Positions 1-8,182 of a stretch of 64,000 bases of DNA are shown here, piece after piece. The position numbers and the translations under genes are program-made. The notes beneath the pieces were generated by a model, which worked only from the letters and a program-made list of their open reading frames with translations, was not told where the DNA came from and did not search any database. Numbering within the stretch: the stretch's first letter is position 1; every line of letters begins with the position of its first letter. The DNA comes from Mucilaginibacter polytrichastri (GTDB lineage Bacteria; Bacteroidota; Bacteroidia; Sphingobacteriales; Sphingobacteriaceae): positions 5,427,625-5,491,624 of the forward strand of contig NZ_MPPL01000001.1 in the NCBI RefSeq assembly GCF_001911425.1. Reading direction: 5' to 3'.

Positions 1-1031
1 CTGTAGTAGCCCTGCGTGCCGATATGGATGGCCTGCCGGTTACCGAGCGTGTTAACATTCCCTTTGCATCTAAAGTAAAAACCATGTACAATGGCAACGA
101 GGTTGGCGTAATGGCAGCCTGTGGCCACGATTCGCATGTGGCCATACTGATGGGGGTTGCCGAGATCCTGGCTTCTATGAAAGCCGACCTGCATGGTACT
201 GTGAAGTTTATTTTCCAACCGGCAGAAGAAGGCCCGCCGGTAGGCGAAGATGGCGGTGCCGAACTAATGGTTAAAGAAGGCGTGCTCGAAAACCCTAAAG
301 TTGATGTGATCTTCGGGCTGCATATTAACTCGCAGACAGAGGTTGGCAAAATAGGCTACCGCCCAGGTGGCACCATGGCGGCCGTTAATGATATGCAAAT
401 CATCGTAAAGGGTCGTTCTGCACATGGTGCTTACCCTTGGAGCAGTATCGACCCGATTGTGGTTTCGGCACAGATTATCAATAACCTGCAAACCATTGTG
501 AGCCGCAACCTGGATGTAACCCAAAATGGCGCTGTAGTAACCATAGGGGCTATTAATGGCGGTAATCGCTCTAATATTATCCCCGAAAAAGTGGAGATGC
601 TGGGCACTCTGCGTGCCTTGAGCACAGCCGATGAAAAAATGCTGATTGAGCGCGTTAAACAAATAGCCACCAAAACAGCAGAGGCCAACGGTGCCACGGC
701 TGAAGTTAAGATCCCTTACAGCAACCATTACCCGGTAACTTATAACGACCCGGCCCTGACCGCCAAAATGCTACCTACGCTGCAGGCGACTGCCGGTACC
801 GAGAACGTGCTGTTACGCCCTGCCGCAACCGGCGCCGAAGACTTTAGTTTTTTTGAGCAAAAGGTACCGGGATTGTTTTTCTTTTTAGGAGGCATGCCTA
901 AAGGCGGCGATCCGCTGAAGGCGCCATCGCACCATACGCCCGATTTTTATATAGACGAAAGCGGGTTTACCCTTGGTGTAAAAGCCATGTGTAATTTAAC
1001 GCTGGAATATATGACGAGCAAAACAAAATAA
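1..1031 (+). CDS. M20-family amidohydrolase (partial, 5' end outside window)
   Basis: Zinc-dependent amidohydrolase of the M20D group (hippurate, IAA-amino-acid or N-acyl-amino-acid hydrolases), which cleave amide bonds of N-acylated amino acids. The frame is open to the left edge; the first complete codon is at 3 and the visible part (342 residues) begins VVALRADMDG, so the ATG at 24 is internal. Family metal-site motifs are visible: ACGHDSH, the AEEGP glutamate pair, LHI, and SHHTPDF near the C-terminus, with the dimerisation-domain AHGAYPW segment between. About 50-90 N-terminal residues and any signal peptide are missing. The exact substrate cannot be told from sequence. A strong hairpin follows the stop codon. 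Confidence 0.93.
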   Translation, partial: VVALRADMDGLPVTERVNIPFASKVKTMYNGNEVGVMAACGHDSHVAILMGVAEILASMKADLHGTVKFIFQPAEEGPPVGEDGGAELMVKEGVLENPKVDVIFGLHINSQTEVGKIGYRPGGTMAAVNDMQIIVKGRSAHGAYPWSSIDPIVVSAQIINNLQTIVSRNLDVTQNGAVVTIGAINGGNRSNIIPEKVEMLGTLRALSTADEKMLIERVKQIATKTAEANGATAEVKIPYSNHYPVTYNDPALTAKMLPTLQATAGTENVLLRPAATGAEDFSFFEQKVPGLFFFLGGMPKGGDPLKAPSHHTPDFYIDESGFTLGVKAMCNLTLEYMTSKTK

Positions 1032-1044
1032 GACTATACCAATA

Positions 1045-1084
1045 CAAAAAATGCGATTTATCTATTAGATAAATCGCATTTTTT
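1045..1084. terminator. Bidirectional intrinsic terminator
   Basis: A 13-bp perfect stem (ATGCGATTTATCT and its complement, loop ATT) is flanked by an A-run on the left and a T-run on the right, so it can terminate transcription from either side. It lies between the convergent amidohydrolase and TlpA-like genes. Confidence 0.85.
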
Positions 1085-1155
1085 GTTGAAAAAAGTATTA
1101 CTCATTTAAGTAATGCTTTTTTCGAAAGTTTTAGCTACTTCGGTGCTTGTAGGCA

Positions 1156-2364
1156 CTACTTTTCTGCCAGTAAGTCCTGTGTTATCTTTTCAAACTGGCT
1201 GATAAATTCGGTATAGTAATCGCCTGTGCCGGGGCCACTGAAGCCGGTGTAAATTTTTCTTACGTCACCTTTTTTATCGATGATTAATGTGGTTGGGAAC
1301 GAGAAGAAATTGGCCAGTGCAGGCAAGCTTTCTCCGGTTTCTTTTTTGTTGCTGGTATGGCCGGTTATCAGTATCGGGTATGGGATGTTGAAATGATTTT
1401 TCTCCCGCAGTAATGATGCTTTCGATTTGTTGAAATCTGTAGTGCGCTCATAAGCCAGGTCAACTACCTCCACGCCTTTGTTGTGGTACTTTTTGTAATA
1501 TTTTACCAGGTAAGCGGTTTGGTCCATACAGTTGGGGCACCACGAGCCCATAATTTCTACTATTACCACTTTATTTTTAAAACGCGGGTCGCTTAGCGAT
1601 ACCTTGTTACCATCAAGATCGGGGAAGGAGAACTCCAGTTTTTTGTAGCCCGGTTTTAAAAAAGTAAGTGCATAAGCATCAGGTAGTTTGGCATCGGGTT
1701 TACGCACGGCATGCCATGGCGTTTTACCGAATAAGCCATTAACCAAAGTGTTTTCATCTTTCAGCGTGGCTGTGAATAAAAAGGCATGGCCTCCGTCAAA
1801 GCATGAGAGGGAAAGTTTATCGCCCGAAATAGAACCTTCCAGGTAGCGGTAATCGCCGGTGGTGGTTAAAAATGTGCCGGTAACCTTGTTGCCGGTTTGC
1901 TTAAATTCAGCAACGGTGGTATCCGGCTCATCTGCACCAATAATGGCCGACCATCTGCCTGCTACGGTATATTTGGTAGGCTCGGTAGTTTTAAAGCGGT
2001 ACGCTACACCCGGTTCTGCAGCAAATGGAATTTGCACATCGCGCTCGCCCAAATGCCTTACCCAGTTACCTTTCAGGCTGGCACCATCAAATTTCAGCTT
2101 AAATTCAGAATCGAACAAGGGCATCTGGATCAGTACGGAATCATCCTTGATCTTAATATCATTAACCTTAAAGCGTTCGCTGCCATTAATAATGGCTATT
2201 TGCTGGTGCCCGGCTGTATCCTTTATATTAAAGTTAAAAGGCAGTTCGCCGGCAGGTATTTGCAATGTACCGCGCCATATGCCCGTGGTTAGCTTTTTTT
2301 GCGCAAAGCCACTTGCTGCCGTTAATAATAGGGCTAAGGTTATAATCCGGATTTTCATTTGCAA
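1156..2364 (-). CDS. TlpA-family thioredoxin-like lipid/periplasmic disulfide protein
   Basis: Exported thiol-disulfide oxidoreductase of the TlpA/ResA type, 402 residues. A signal peptide is visible at residues 1-21 (hydrophobic core ending SGFAQ). Residues about 25-240 form a beta-rich region with two lipocalin-like stretches, GIWRGTLQI and AGRWSAIIG. The C-terminal thioredoxin fold starts near residue 245 and has the redox motif W275-C-P-N-C279. TlpA-like proteins act in the periplasm, often in cytochrome maturation or envelope thiol reduction, but no such partner genes are nearby and the substrate is unknown. A -7-like TATATTTA lies about 20 nt before the ATG. There is no lipobox, so it is probably soluble in the periplasm. 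Confidence 0.87.
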   Translation of the reverse strand: MQMKIRIITLALLLTAASGFAQKKLTTGIWRGTLQIPAGELPFNFNIKDTAGHQQIAIINGSERFKVNDIKIKDDSVLIQMPLFDSEFKLKFDGASLKGNWVRHLGERDVQIPFAAEPGVAYRFKTTEPTKYTVAGRWSAIIGADEPDTTVAEFKQTGNKVTGTFLTTTGDYRYLEGSISGDKLSLSCFDGGHAFLFTATLKDENTLVNGLFGKTPWHAVRKPDAKLPDAYALTFLKPGYKKLEFSFPDLDGNKVSLSDPRFKNKVVIVEIMGSWCPNCMDQTAYLVKYYKKYHNKGVEVVDLAYERTTDFNKSKASLLREKNHFNIPYPILITGHTSNKKETGESLPALANFFSFPTTLIIDKKGDVRKIYTGFSGPGTGDYYTEFISQFEKITQDLLAEK

Positions 2365-2473
2365 TGGGTTGTTTTTTAAATATAGCGATCTGCCATGAGC
2401 TATGTTTGTTTTTATTGCAGATCTAAAAGTCTACCAAAACAGTAGTCTTATCAAAGATAATAACAGCGGCGTA

Positions 2474-3613
2474 TTATTTCAACAAATCGCGCGATATGAC
2501 AATTTTCTGAATCTCAGACGTGCCCTCATAGATCTGGGTGATCTTGGCATCGCGCATCAGGCGTTCTACGTGGTACTCTTTAATAAAGCCATACCCGCCA
2601 TGTATCTGCACAGCCTCTACAGCAACTTTCATGGCTGCCTCAGATGCAAATAACTTAGCCATAGCACTTGCGGCTCCGTAGGGTTGCCCATTATCTTTTA
2701 GCCAGGCCGCGCGCAGGCAAAGCAGGCGGGCGGCTTCTATTTCGGTAGCCATATCGGCCAGTTTAAATTGAATGGCCTGGTGGTCTGAAAGCGGCTTGCC
2801 AAAGGTTTTACGTTCTTTCGAGTAATTAAGGGCAAGTTCATAAGCGCCCGAAGCAATACCCAATGCCTGGGCAGCAATACCAATACGGCCGCCTTCTAAA
2901 ACCTTCATGGCAAAGGGAAACCCAAAACCATCCTCACCAATGCGGTTGGCTTTGGGCACCTTTACATCGGTAAACATTAACGAATGCGTGTCTGACCCTC
3001 GGATGCCCATCTTGTTTTCTTTAGCACCCACGGCAAAGCCCTCCATGCTGCGCTCAACAATTAAGGCGTTGATGCCTTTAGAACCCTTTTCGGGGTGGGT
3101 TTGTGCAATTACAATATAGGTAGATGCCGAGTTACCATTGGTGATCCAGTTTTTAACGCCGTTTAATAAATAATAGTCGCCCATGTCAACAGCGGTGGTA
3201 TGCTGCGATGTGGCATCAGAGCCTGCTTCTGGTTCAGAAAGGCAAAAAGCGCCAATCACTTCACCTTTGGCCAGGGGCAGCAGGTATTTTTGTTTCTGTT
3301 CTTCGTTGCCATATTTCTCTAAGCCATAACAAACCAATGAATTGTTTACAGATACCACTACTGAAGCAGAGGCGTCAACTTTAGAAAGTTCTTCCATGGC
3401 CAGCACATAAGATGTAGTATCCATGCCGCCGCCGCCATATTGGGGTGCAACCATCATCCCTAAAAAACCCAGTTCACCCAGTTTTTTCATTTGTTCGGTA
3501 GGGAAGGTTTGGTGCTCGTCGCGTTCTATAACGCCGGGTTTTAAATCGTTTTGGGCAAAATTGCGGGCAGCCTGGCGAATCATAAGTTGCTCTTCAGTAA
3601 AATCGAAATTCAT
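2474..3613 (-). CDS. Acyl-CoA dehydrogenase
   Basis: FAD-dependent acyl-CoA dehydrogenase, 379 residues, the usual family length; it introduces the alpha-beta double bond in acyl-CoA in fatty or branched-chain acid breakdown and passes electrons to ETF. The N-terminal helical domain (about 1-115), the beta domain with CLSEPEAGSD and WITNG, and the C-terminal helical domain are all present. The catalytic base is probably E363 in IYEGTSEIQ, the position used by short and medium-chain enzymes. It is most like the butyryl/short-chain group, but chain length is not certain. It is a single-gene unit with its own promoter and a perfect palindrome directly upstream. Confidence 0.95.
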   Translation of the reverse strand: MNFDFTEEQLMIRQAARNFAQNDLKPGVIERDEHQTFPTEQMKKLGELGFLGMMVAPQYGGGGMDTTSYVLAMEELSKVDASASVVVSVNNSLVCYGLEKYGNEEQKQKYLLPLAKGEVIGAFCLSEPEAGSDATSQHTTAVDMGDYYLLNGVKNWITNGNSASTYIVIAQTHPEKGSKGINALIVERSMEGFAVGAKENKMGIRGSDTHSLMFTDVKVPKANRIGEDGFGFPFAMKVLEGGRIGIAAQALGIASGAYELALNYSKERKTFGKPLSDHQAIQFKLADMATEIEAARLLCLRAAWLKDNGQPYGAASAMAKLFASEAAMKVAVEAVQIHGGYGFIKEYHVERLMRDAKITQIYEGTSEIQKIVISRDLLK

Positions 3614-3633
3614 AAAATAGCATATTTGGTTTT

Positions 3634-3660
3634 CAAATATAATACTATGCGTGCATAGTA
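3634..3660 (-). promoter_or_regulatory. Promoter and palindromic operator of the acyl-CoA dehydrogenase gene
   Basis: On the minus strand a -7 box TATATTTG (3641-3634) lies 20 nt from the ATG. Abutting it upstream is the perfect palindrome TACTATGCGTGCATAGTA (3643-3660, 8-bp arms), placed in the spacer between the -7 and -33 regions, where a repressor would block polymerase. A TetR-type fatty-acid regulator is the likely owner by analogy; none is encoded in the window. Confidence 0.6.
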
Positions 3661-3671
3661 AAAAACTGGCA

Positions 3672-3850
3672 CAAAAAAAGAGAGCTCTTGCGAAGCTCCC
3701 TTTCCCCTAATTAATTTAAACTATTGATTAAACCCAAAACAAAGAACAAAAAACCTCAGCTTGGGCGTCTGAGAATTCAAAAACAAATATTTTTTGTAGG
3801 TAGATGTTGTTTTATATTTTTCACAGGTGTAACGTAGAGTCATTAATAAC
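3672..3850 (-). ncRNA. Candidate small transcript with two terminator-like hairpins
   Basis: The gap 3614-4009 holds no clear gene. On the minus strand a -7-like TACTTTTG (3862-3855) is followed by AT-rich sequence, a hairpin CTCAG/CTGAG with GTTTTTTG after it (3773-3755), then a second hairpin GAGCT/AGCTC followed by CTTTTTTTG (3698-3672). Two successive intrinsic-terminator-like structures with no downstream gene suggest a small RNA of about 80-175 nt. A 40-codon ORF (3843-3721) beginning MTLRYTCEKY lies inside and could be a leader peptide, but has no homologue I recognise. The rest, 3863-4009, is AT-rich with nothing I can name. Confidence 0.3.
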
Positions 3851-4009
3851 GATACAAAAGTAAAGCCACAATTTTAATATTATACTTACTAATACGTCAT
3901 AATTTATTATTTTCACACTTATATTTACAGTAAATAATAAAAAAGTATAATTGACCAAGCAGTAACCTAAGTAAAATAAGCTATACCCCTAAAACTAACT
4001 GACTAAAAA

Positions 4010-4252
4010 ATGCTACTCACTGATTTTGAATACCTTAATAACTCTGAAGATGCCTTTAAAAAGAAGGTAGCCCTGCAGATTAAGCGCCTGCGACGACAAA
4101 ACCAAGTTACGCAGGAACGCTTTTACAGCGAAACCAATATTAATATCGCCCGACTCGAATCTGGAAAAATAGATGTACGTTTAGATACACTGCGAAAGAT
4201 TTGTTACTACTTTGATGTTTCCCTATCCGGATTTTTCCAGGGTATTTATTAA
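4010..4252 (+). CDS. XRE-family helix-turn-helix regulator
   Basis: Small DNA-binding protein, 80 residues, consisting almost wholly of one Cro/C1-type HTH (about residues 18-76). The scaffold LQIKRLRRQNQVTQERF - INIARLESGK - RLDTLRKICYYFDVSLSGFF matches the five-helix XRE fold. There is no sensory or dimerisation domain, so it resembles minimal chromosomal regulators of toxin-antitoxin or phage type, yet no toxin or phage gene is adjacent. The next gene (M13 peptidase) starts 94 bp downstream on the same strand and might be a target. The upstream region is strongly AT-rich. Confidence 0.85.
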   Translation: MLLTDFEYLNNSEDAFKKKVALQIKRLRRQNQVTQERFYSETNINIARLESGKIDVRLDTLRKICYYFDVSLSGFFQGIY

Positions 4253-4346
4253 AAACTACTAAATTAGTGTATTAATTTTTAAATAATTCCATTTTTCTAT
4301 ACAACGAATCCTAAATTCTGTACAGAATGATTTACAAGCTGCTAAA

Positions 4347-6401
4347 ATGAATAAAAAGAATAACTCAACCCCACTGTATGCTGCGCTGGCGGCAGCAATG
4401 CTATTAGGTGCCTGCCAAAGTAATAAGGCACCAGACTATGCCGCCAACGATGCGGTATACAAAAATCTGGACACTACCGTTAAACCCGGAGACGACTTTT
4501 TTAAGTATGCCAACGGTGGCTGGTTAAAAAAGAATCCCATCCCGGCTGCGTACTCACGCTGGGGTATCGGCAACCTGGTAAGCGACGAGCTGCGCGATCG
4601 TTTAAAAAAGATCAATGAGGATGCCCTGAAAGAAAATGCGGCAAAAGGCACCAGTTCGCAAAAGATCGGCGATTTTTATTACAGCGGTATGGATACCGTT
4701 ACCATCGAAAAACAGGGCCTGTCGCCATTAAAGCCAGAGCTGGACAAAATAGACGCGGTAAAGGATATTAAATCATTATTGGATGAGTTTGCGCATCTGT
4801 CAACCATTGGTGTAACTACGCCGCTGGGTGGCTACGTTGGCCAGGATGCCAAAAATAGCGACAAGATGATATTGCAGTTATACCAATCGGGCATTGGCCT
4901 GCCAAACCGCGATTACTATTTTAATACAGATGCGCAAAGCGTAAAAATCCGTACAGATTATCAGCAAACGCATTTGCCTGCCGTATTAAAGCTCTCGGGT
5001 TTGGATGATGCCGCCGCTACCGCCGGTACGCAGAAAGTATTTGCTTTAGAGAAATTTTTGGCAGATAGCTCACGCAAACTGGAAGATTTGCGCGATCCGT
5101 ATAAAAACTACAACAAAATGCCATTAGCCGGCTTAAGCAAGCTAACACCGCAAATAGATTGGAAAGATCTGTTTGAGAAAATGAACTATAAAAAAGTTGA
5201 TACGGTAATTGTTGGCCAGCCAGAGTATTACCGCGCTTTAAGCAAAGCCTTAACTACCTACAGTATTGCCGACTGGAAAGTTTACCTGCGCAAAAACCTG
5301 GTGAGCGAGTTTAGCGGCCAGCTTAGCAAATCATTCCGCGACGAAAACTTCCGTTTTTATGGCATGGTGATCTCCGGTAAAAAAACACAACTGCCACGCT
5401 GGAAACAAGTTATTGATGCCGAGAACAGCCTGATGGGCGAAGTACTGGGACAGCTATTTGTAAAAGAATACTTCCCAGAGAAAACCAAAGAGCGTTATGT
5501 AAAGCTGGTTGAAGCCATCCGCAGCAGCTTTAAAGAGCATATTGAGAAGCTGGACTGGATGAGCAGCGAAACTAAAACCAAAGCATTGGATAAGCTGTCT
5601 AAAGTAAACCCTAAAGTGGGCTACCCAGATAAATGGAAGGATTTCTCTGACCTTACCATTGTTAAAAACCCATATGTGCAAAATGTGATCAATGCCAATA
5701 TTTTTTGGCAAAAACGCGAAGCTGCCAAACTAGGGAAACCGGTTGATCGTACCGAGTGGGACATGACGCCGCAAACCTACAATGCGTACTACAACCCATC
5801 AAACAACGAGATTGTATTACCTGCTGCGCAGTTTATGATCCCTGGCGCCAAAGATGAGGATGTAGATGATGCCGTTGTTTATGGTTATGCAGCAGCATCT
5901 ACCATCGGCCACGAAATTACACACGGTTTTGATGATGAAGGCCGCCAGTTTGATGCCAAAGGAAACCTGAAGGCATGGTGGACACTGCAGGATTCGGCTA
6001 AGTTTACACAGCGTGCGCAGGTGATCATTGATCAGTTTCACAACTTTACCGTATACGGCCTGCATGTTAATGGCAAAGCATCACAAGGCGAAAACATTGC
6101 CGATTTAGGTGGTATAGTAATCGGTGTAGATGCGTTCAAAAAAACCGAGCAGTATAAAGAAGGTAAAAAGATCAATGGCTTAACACCAATGCAGCGTTTC
6201 TTTTTGGGTTATGCACTGGGCTGGTTAGGCGAGGAGCGCGAAGAAGCCTTGAAAAATCAGATCGTAACAGACGTACACGCCCCAGGCTTTTTACGTGTAA
6301 ACGGTCCGTTTAGTAATGTGCCCGAGTTTTACGAAGCTTTCGGCATTAAAAAAGGTGATAAAATGTGGGTCGACCCTGATAAACGGGTAAAGATCTGGTA
6401 A
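4347..6401 (+). CDS. M13-family (neprilysin/PepO-like) metallopeptidase lipoprotein
   Basis: Zinc endopeptidase that cleaves oligopeptides in the envelope, 684 residues, the normal length for bacterial M13 enzymes. The N-terminus has a lipoprotein signal ending LLGAC, so Cys22 is probably lipidated. The zinc site is complete: H522-E-I-T-H526 and E582-N-I-A-D586. The substrate-binding NAYYNP motif precedes it, and the C-terminal segment ends in a VDPDKRVKIW-type tail with the usual C-terminal Trp. The N-terminal peptidase M13 domain (about 40-430) starts with DDFFKYANGGW. It appears to stand alone; an AT-rich inverted repeat follows. Confidence 0.95.
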   Translation: MNKKNNSTPLYAALAAAMLLGACQSNKAPDYAANDAVYKNLDTTVKPGDDFFKYANGGWLKKNPIPAAYSRWGIGNLVSDELRDRLKKINEDALKENAAKGTSSQKIGDFYYSGMDTVTIEKQGLSPLKPELDKIDAVKDIKSLLDEFAHLSTIGVTTPLGGYVGQDAKNSDKMILQLYQSGIGLPNRDYYFNTDAQSVKIRTDYQQTHLPAVLKLSGLDDAAATAGTQKVFALEKFLADSSRKLEDLRDPYKNYNKMPLAGLSKLTPQIDWKDLFEKMNYKKVDTVIVGQPEYYRALSKALTTYSIADWKVYLRKNLVSEFSGQLSKSFRDENFRFYGMVISGKKTQLPRWKQVIDAENSLMGEVLGQLFVKEYFPEKTKERYVKLVEAIRSSFKEHIEKLDWMSSETKTKALDKLSKVNPKVGYPDKWKDFSDLTIVKNPYVQNVINANIFWQKREAAKLGKPVDRTEWDMTPQTYNAYYNPSNNEIVLPAAQFMIPGAKDEDVDDAVVYGYAAASTIGHEITHGFDDEGRQFDAKGNLKAWWTLQDSAKFTQRAQVIIDQFHNFTVYGLHVNGKASQGENIADLGGIVIGVDAFKKTEQYKEGKKINGLTPMQRFFLGYALGWLGEEREEALKNQIVTDVHAPGFLRVNGPFSNVPEFYEAFGIKKGDKMWVDPDKRVKIW

Positions 6402-6510
6402 AGTAATTTGTTGATGAGGTAATTTGTCAATTTGTTAATTCCTGGCAATAGGCAATTAATTGACAAATTACCCCATTGACAAATCAACAAATTATCTAAT
6501 TAGCAAATTC
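6402..6510. repeat. Imperfect inverted repeat built from TAATTTGTTGAT/GACAAATTACC units
   Basis: Two arms, about 6404-6438 (TAATTTGTTGAT, GGTAATTTGTCAA) and 6457-6495 (TTGACAAATTACC, ATCAACAAATTA), are reverse complements with small interruptions. Related fragments occur at 41486-41506 and 18590-18603, so this looks like a dispersed intergenic repeat rather than a site specific to pnuC. It could also act as a weak terminator of the upstream gene. Confidence 0.6.
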
Positions 6511-6512
6511 AA

Positions 6513-7130
6513 ATGTACCTTGCAAACTGGTGGCACGAGCAAAGCTATATCGAGCTCATCGGCGTGGTTACGGGCTTGCTTTGTGTTTACCTGGCGGCCA
6601 AAAACAACATCTGGAACTGGCCTTTTGCCATTATCAGCGTAACATTATACATCTTCATTTTTTTTGAAGCCCGGCTTTATGCCGATATGGGACTACAGTT
6701 TTACTTTCTGGGCGCTAATATTTATGGCTGGTATTTTTGGAGCCACAAAAAAGAACCCGATATTAAGGTACCCGTAGTAGCGATCACCACCAAACAAATC
6801 ACCTGGACCATCTTTGCCATTGCATTAATAACCCCTGCCCTGGGTTATACGCTTACTAAGCTCTCACCCATTTTACATTACAAACCAGCCGCTTACCCTT
6901 ACCTGGATAGCTTTTGCACCGCAGTAAGCCTGATAGCCCAATTGTTTATGGCCCGCAAAATTTATCAAAACTGGCTGATGTGGGTATTTGTAGATATAAT
7001 ATATGTTGGTGTGTACTTTGTAAAAGATTTAAAACCTACCGCCTTTATGTATGCCATTTACGCTATTATTGCGTTATTAGGGTACTTGGATTGGCAGAAG
7101 GCGTATAGAAAGCAAGAAATTCTCTATTAA
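6513..7130 (+). CDS. pnuC: Nicotinamide riboside transporter PnuC
   Basis: Inner-membrane transporter that imports nicotinamide riboside by facilitated diffusion coupled to intracellular phosphorylation; 205 residues. Hydrophobic segments repeat through the length (about 15-32, 38-55, 60-75, 95-115, 130-150, 155-172, 178-195), as in the seven-helix PnuC fold, and the family signatures WNWPFAIIS and LQFYFLGANIYGWYFW are clear. A NadR-like nucleoside kinase follows after the GIY-YIG unit, which points to nicotinamide riboside rather than thiamine (PnuT) as substrate; no TPP riboswitch was seen upstream. The start is the first ATG after the repeat region. Confidence 0.93.
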   Translation: MYLANWWHEQSYIELIGVVTGLLCVYLAAKNNIWNWPFAIISVTLYIFIFFEARLYADMGLQFYFLGANIYGWYFWSHKKEPDIKVPVVAITTKQITWTIFAIALITPALGYTLTKLSPILHYKPAAYPYLDSFCTAVSLIAQLFMARKIYQNWLMWVFVDIIYVGVYFVKDLKPTAFMYAIYAIIALLGYLDWQKAYRKQEILY

Positions 7131-7133
7131 TAT

Positions 7134-7508
7134 TTGTCATTGCGAGGTACGAAGCAATCTCGTAGCATGTTGGGTAAGTATGAAAGTTCATAGCTATTAT
7201 GTTTATATACTTTGTAACAAGGCCAACACGGTGTTATACGTTGGTGTTACAAGTGATATTGAGGAAAGGGTTTGGCAGCATAAGCAAAAAGTATTCAAAG
7301 GCTTTTCGGCCAAATATGATTGCAACAAGCTGGTATATTATGAGGATTATCAATGGGTGCAAGACGCAATCGCAAGAGAGAAACAATTAAAAGGCGGTTC
7401 CAGGCAAAGTAAAATCAATTTGATTGTTAATGAGAACCCTGCTTGGAATGATTTAAGTAATAGTTGGTATGATTAGCGACGAGATTGCTTCGTACCTCGC
7501 AATGACAA
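7134..7508 (+). mobile_element. Putative GIY-YIG mobile unit bounded by 33-bp inverted repeats
   Basis: The left end, 7134-7166 (contains CATTGCGAGGTACGAAGCAA), and the right end, 7476-7508, are reverse complements with 32 of 33 positions identical. Between them is a single GIY-YIG nuclease gene whose stop codon overlaps the right repeat. The 375-bp unit sits between pnuC and the NadR-like kinase gene, which normally belong together. No clear target-site duplication was seen. Similar repeats are, to my recollection, abundant in Sphingobacteriaceae. Mobility is an inference. Confidence 0.55.
7180..7476 (+). CDS. GIY-YIG nuclease family protein
   Basis: Small single-domain GIY-YIG protein, 98 residues, in the UPF0213/YhbQ-like group; GIY-YIG domains cut DNA with one metal ion. 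The core is visible: YYVYILCNK, then LYVGVTSDIEERVWQHK (the YVG half of the signature and the conserved Arg of the following helix), then LVYYEDY and the REKQLKGGSRQSKINLI helix typical of this subgroup. The family glutamate is probably the E of the AIAREKQLK stretch. It is framed by near-perfect inverted repeats and interrupts a salvage gene pair, so a role in spreading or processing that repeat is attractive but unproven. The ATG at 7180 lies 13 bp after the left repeat. Confidence 0.9.
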   Translation: MKVHSYYVYILCNKANTVLYVGVTSDIEERVWQHKQKVFKGFSAKYDCNKLVYYEDYQWVQDAIAREKQLKGGSRQSKINLIVNENPAWNDLSNSWYD

Positions 7509-7579
7509 GGTTGTGATATTTACACTACGAGGTTGCCGTCCCCACAGTAGTTGTGACTCGCGATGATATTATATAATAA

Positions 7580-8119
7580 ATGAGTAATCAGAACAATATT
7601 TTCAAAATAGCCATCGTAGGCCCCGAATCTACAGGTAAATCAACCATGTCTAAACACCTGGCTGAATATTTTAAAACCGTTTGGGTGCCAGAATTTGCCC
7701 GTGGCTATTGCGAAAACCTGACGGGCGACTATACCTGGCAGGATGAGATCAACATGTTTTACGGCCAGCTGGAACTGGAAGAGCAAATGCTGCCACAGGC
7801 CAATAAATTGCTGATCTGCGATACCACTTTTTTAACTGTTAAGATTTGGAGCGACCAGCTTTTTGGTAAATCGCCGCAGGAGGTGTTAGACGAATTGCCG
7901 AAACATCCCTACGACTTATACTTACTTTTAAACATCGACCTGCCCTGGGAAGATGATCCTTTGCGCGATTTCCCAAATATGCGCGAACATTTTATGGACG
8001 TTTGGCACCAGGAATTACAGGCTTTAAATGCCCGATATACCGTTATTTCGGGCACGGGGGCCGGTCGGTATGCCAATGCTGTAACAGCCATAACAGATTT
8101 TATCAATTCTTTTCACTAA
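7580..8119 (+). CDS. NadR-like nicotinamide riboside kinase (P-loop ATPase)
   Basis: P-loop nucleoside kinase, 179 residues, matching the C-terminal ribosylnicotinamide-kinase domain of NadR without the HTH or NMN adenylyltransferase domains. It would phosphorylate imported nicotinamide riboside to NMN and so trap it in the cell. Walker A is G14-PESTGKST22, and VWVPEFARGY plus the QDEINMFYGQ helix are typical of NadR-type kinases; LLICDTTFLT holds the Walker B-like Asp. Its partner transporter pnuC is 450 bp upstream, separated by the GIY-YIG unit. The gap 7509-7579 contains a degenerate GC-rich repeat remnant. Confidence 0.9.
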   Translation: MSNQNNIFKIAIVGPESTGKSTMSKHLAEYFKTVWVPEFARGYCENLTGDYTWQDEINMFYGQLELEEQMLPQANKLLICDTTFLTVKIWSDQLFGKSPQEVLDELPKHPYDLYLLLNIDLPWEDDPLRDFPNMREHFMDVWHQELQALNARYTVISGTGAGRYANAVTAITDFINSFH

Positions 8120-8182
8120 TTTTTAGCTTTCGTGCAACGTTGAAAAAAACGGTGCGTCTCTTATACTCGAAAGCTAATCACA

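Noticed and set aside
2402..2653. 83-codon ORF opposite the end of the acyl-CoA dehydrogenase gene
   Set aside because: Antisense shadow of a strongly conserved enzyme.
6402..6512. TPP riboswitch that would make the transporter PnuT
   Set aside because: No THI-box core sequences; the interval is an AT-rich inverted repeat.
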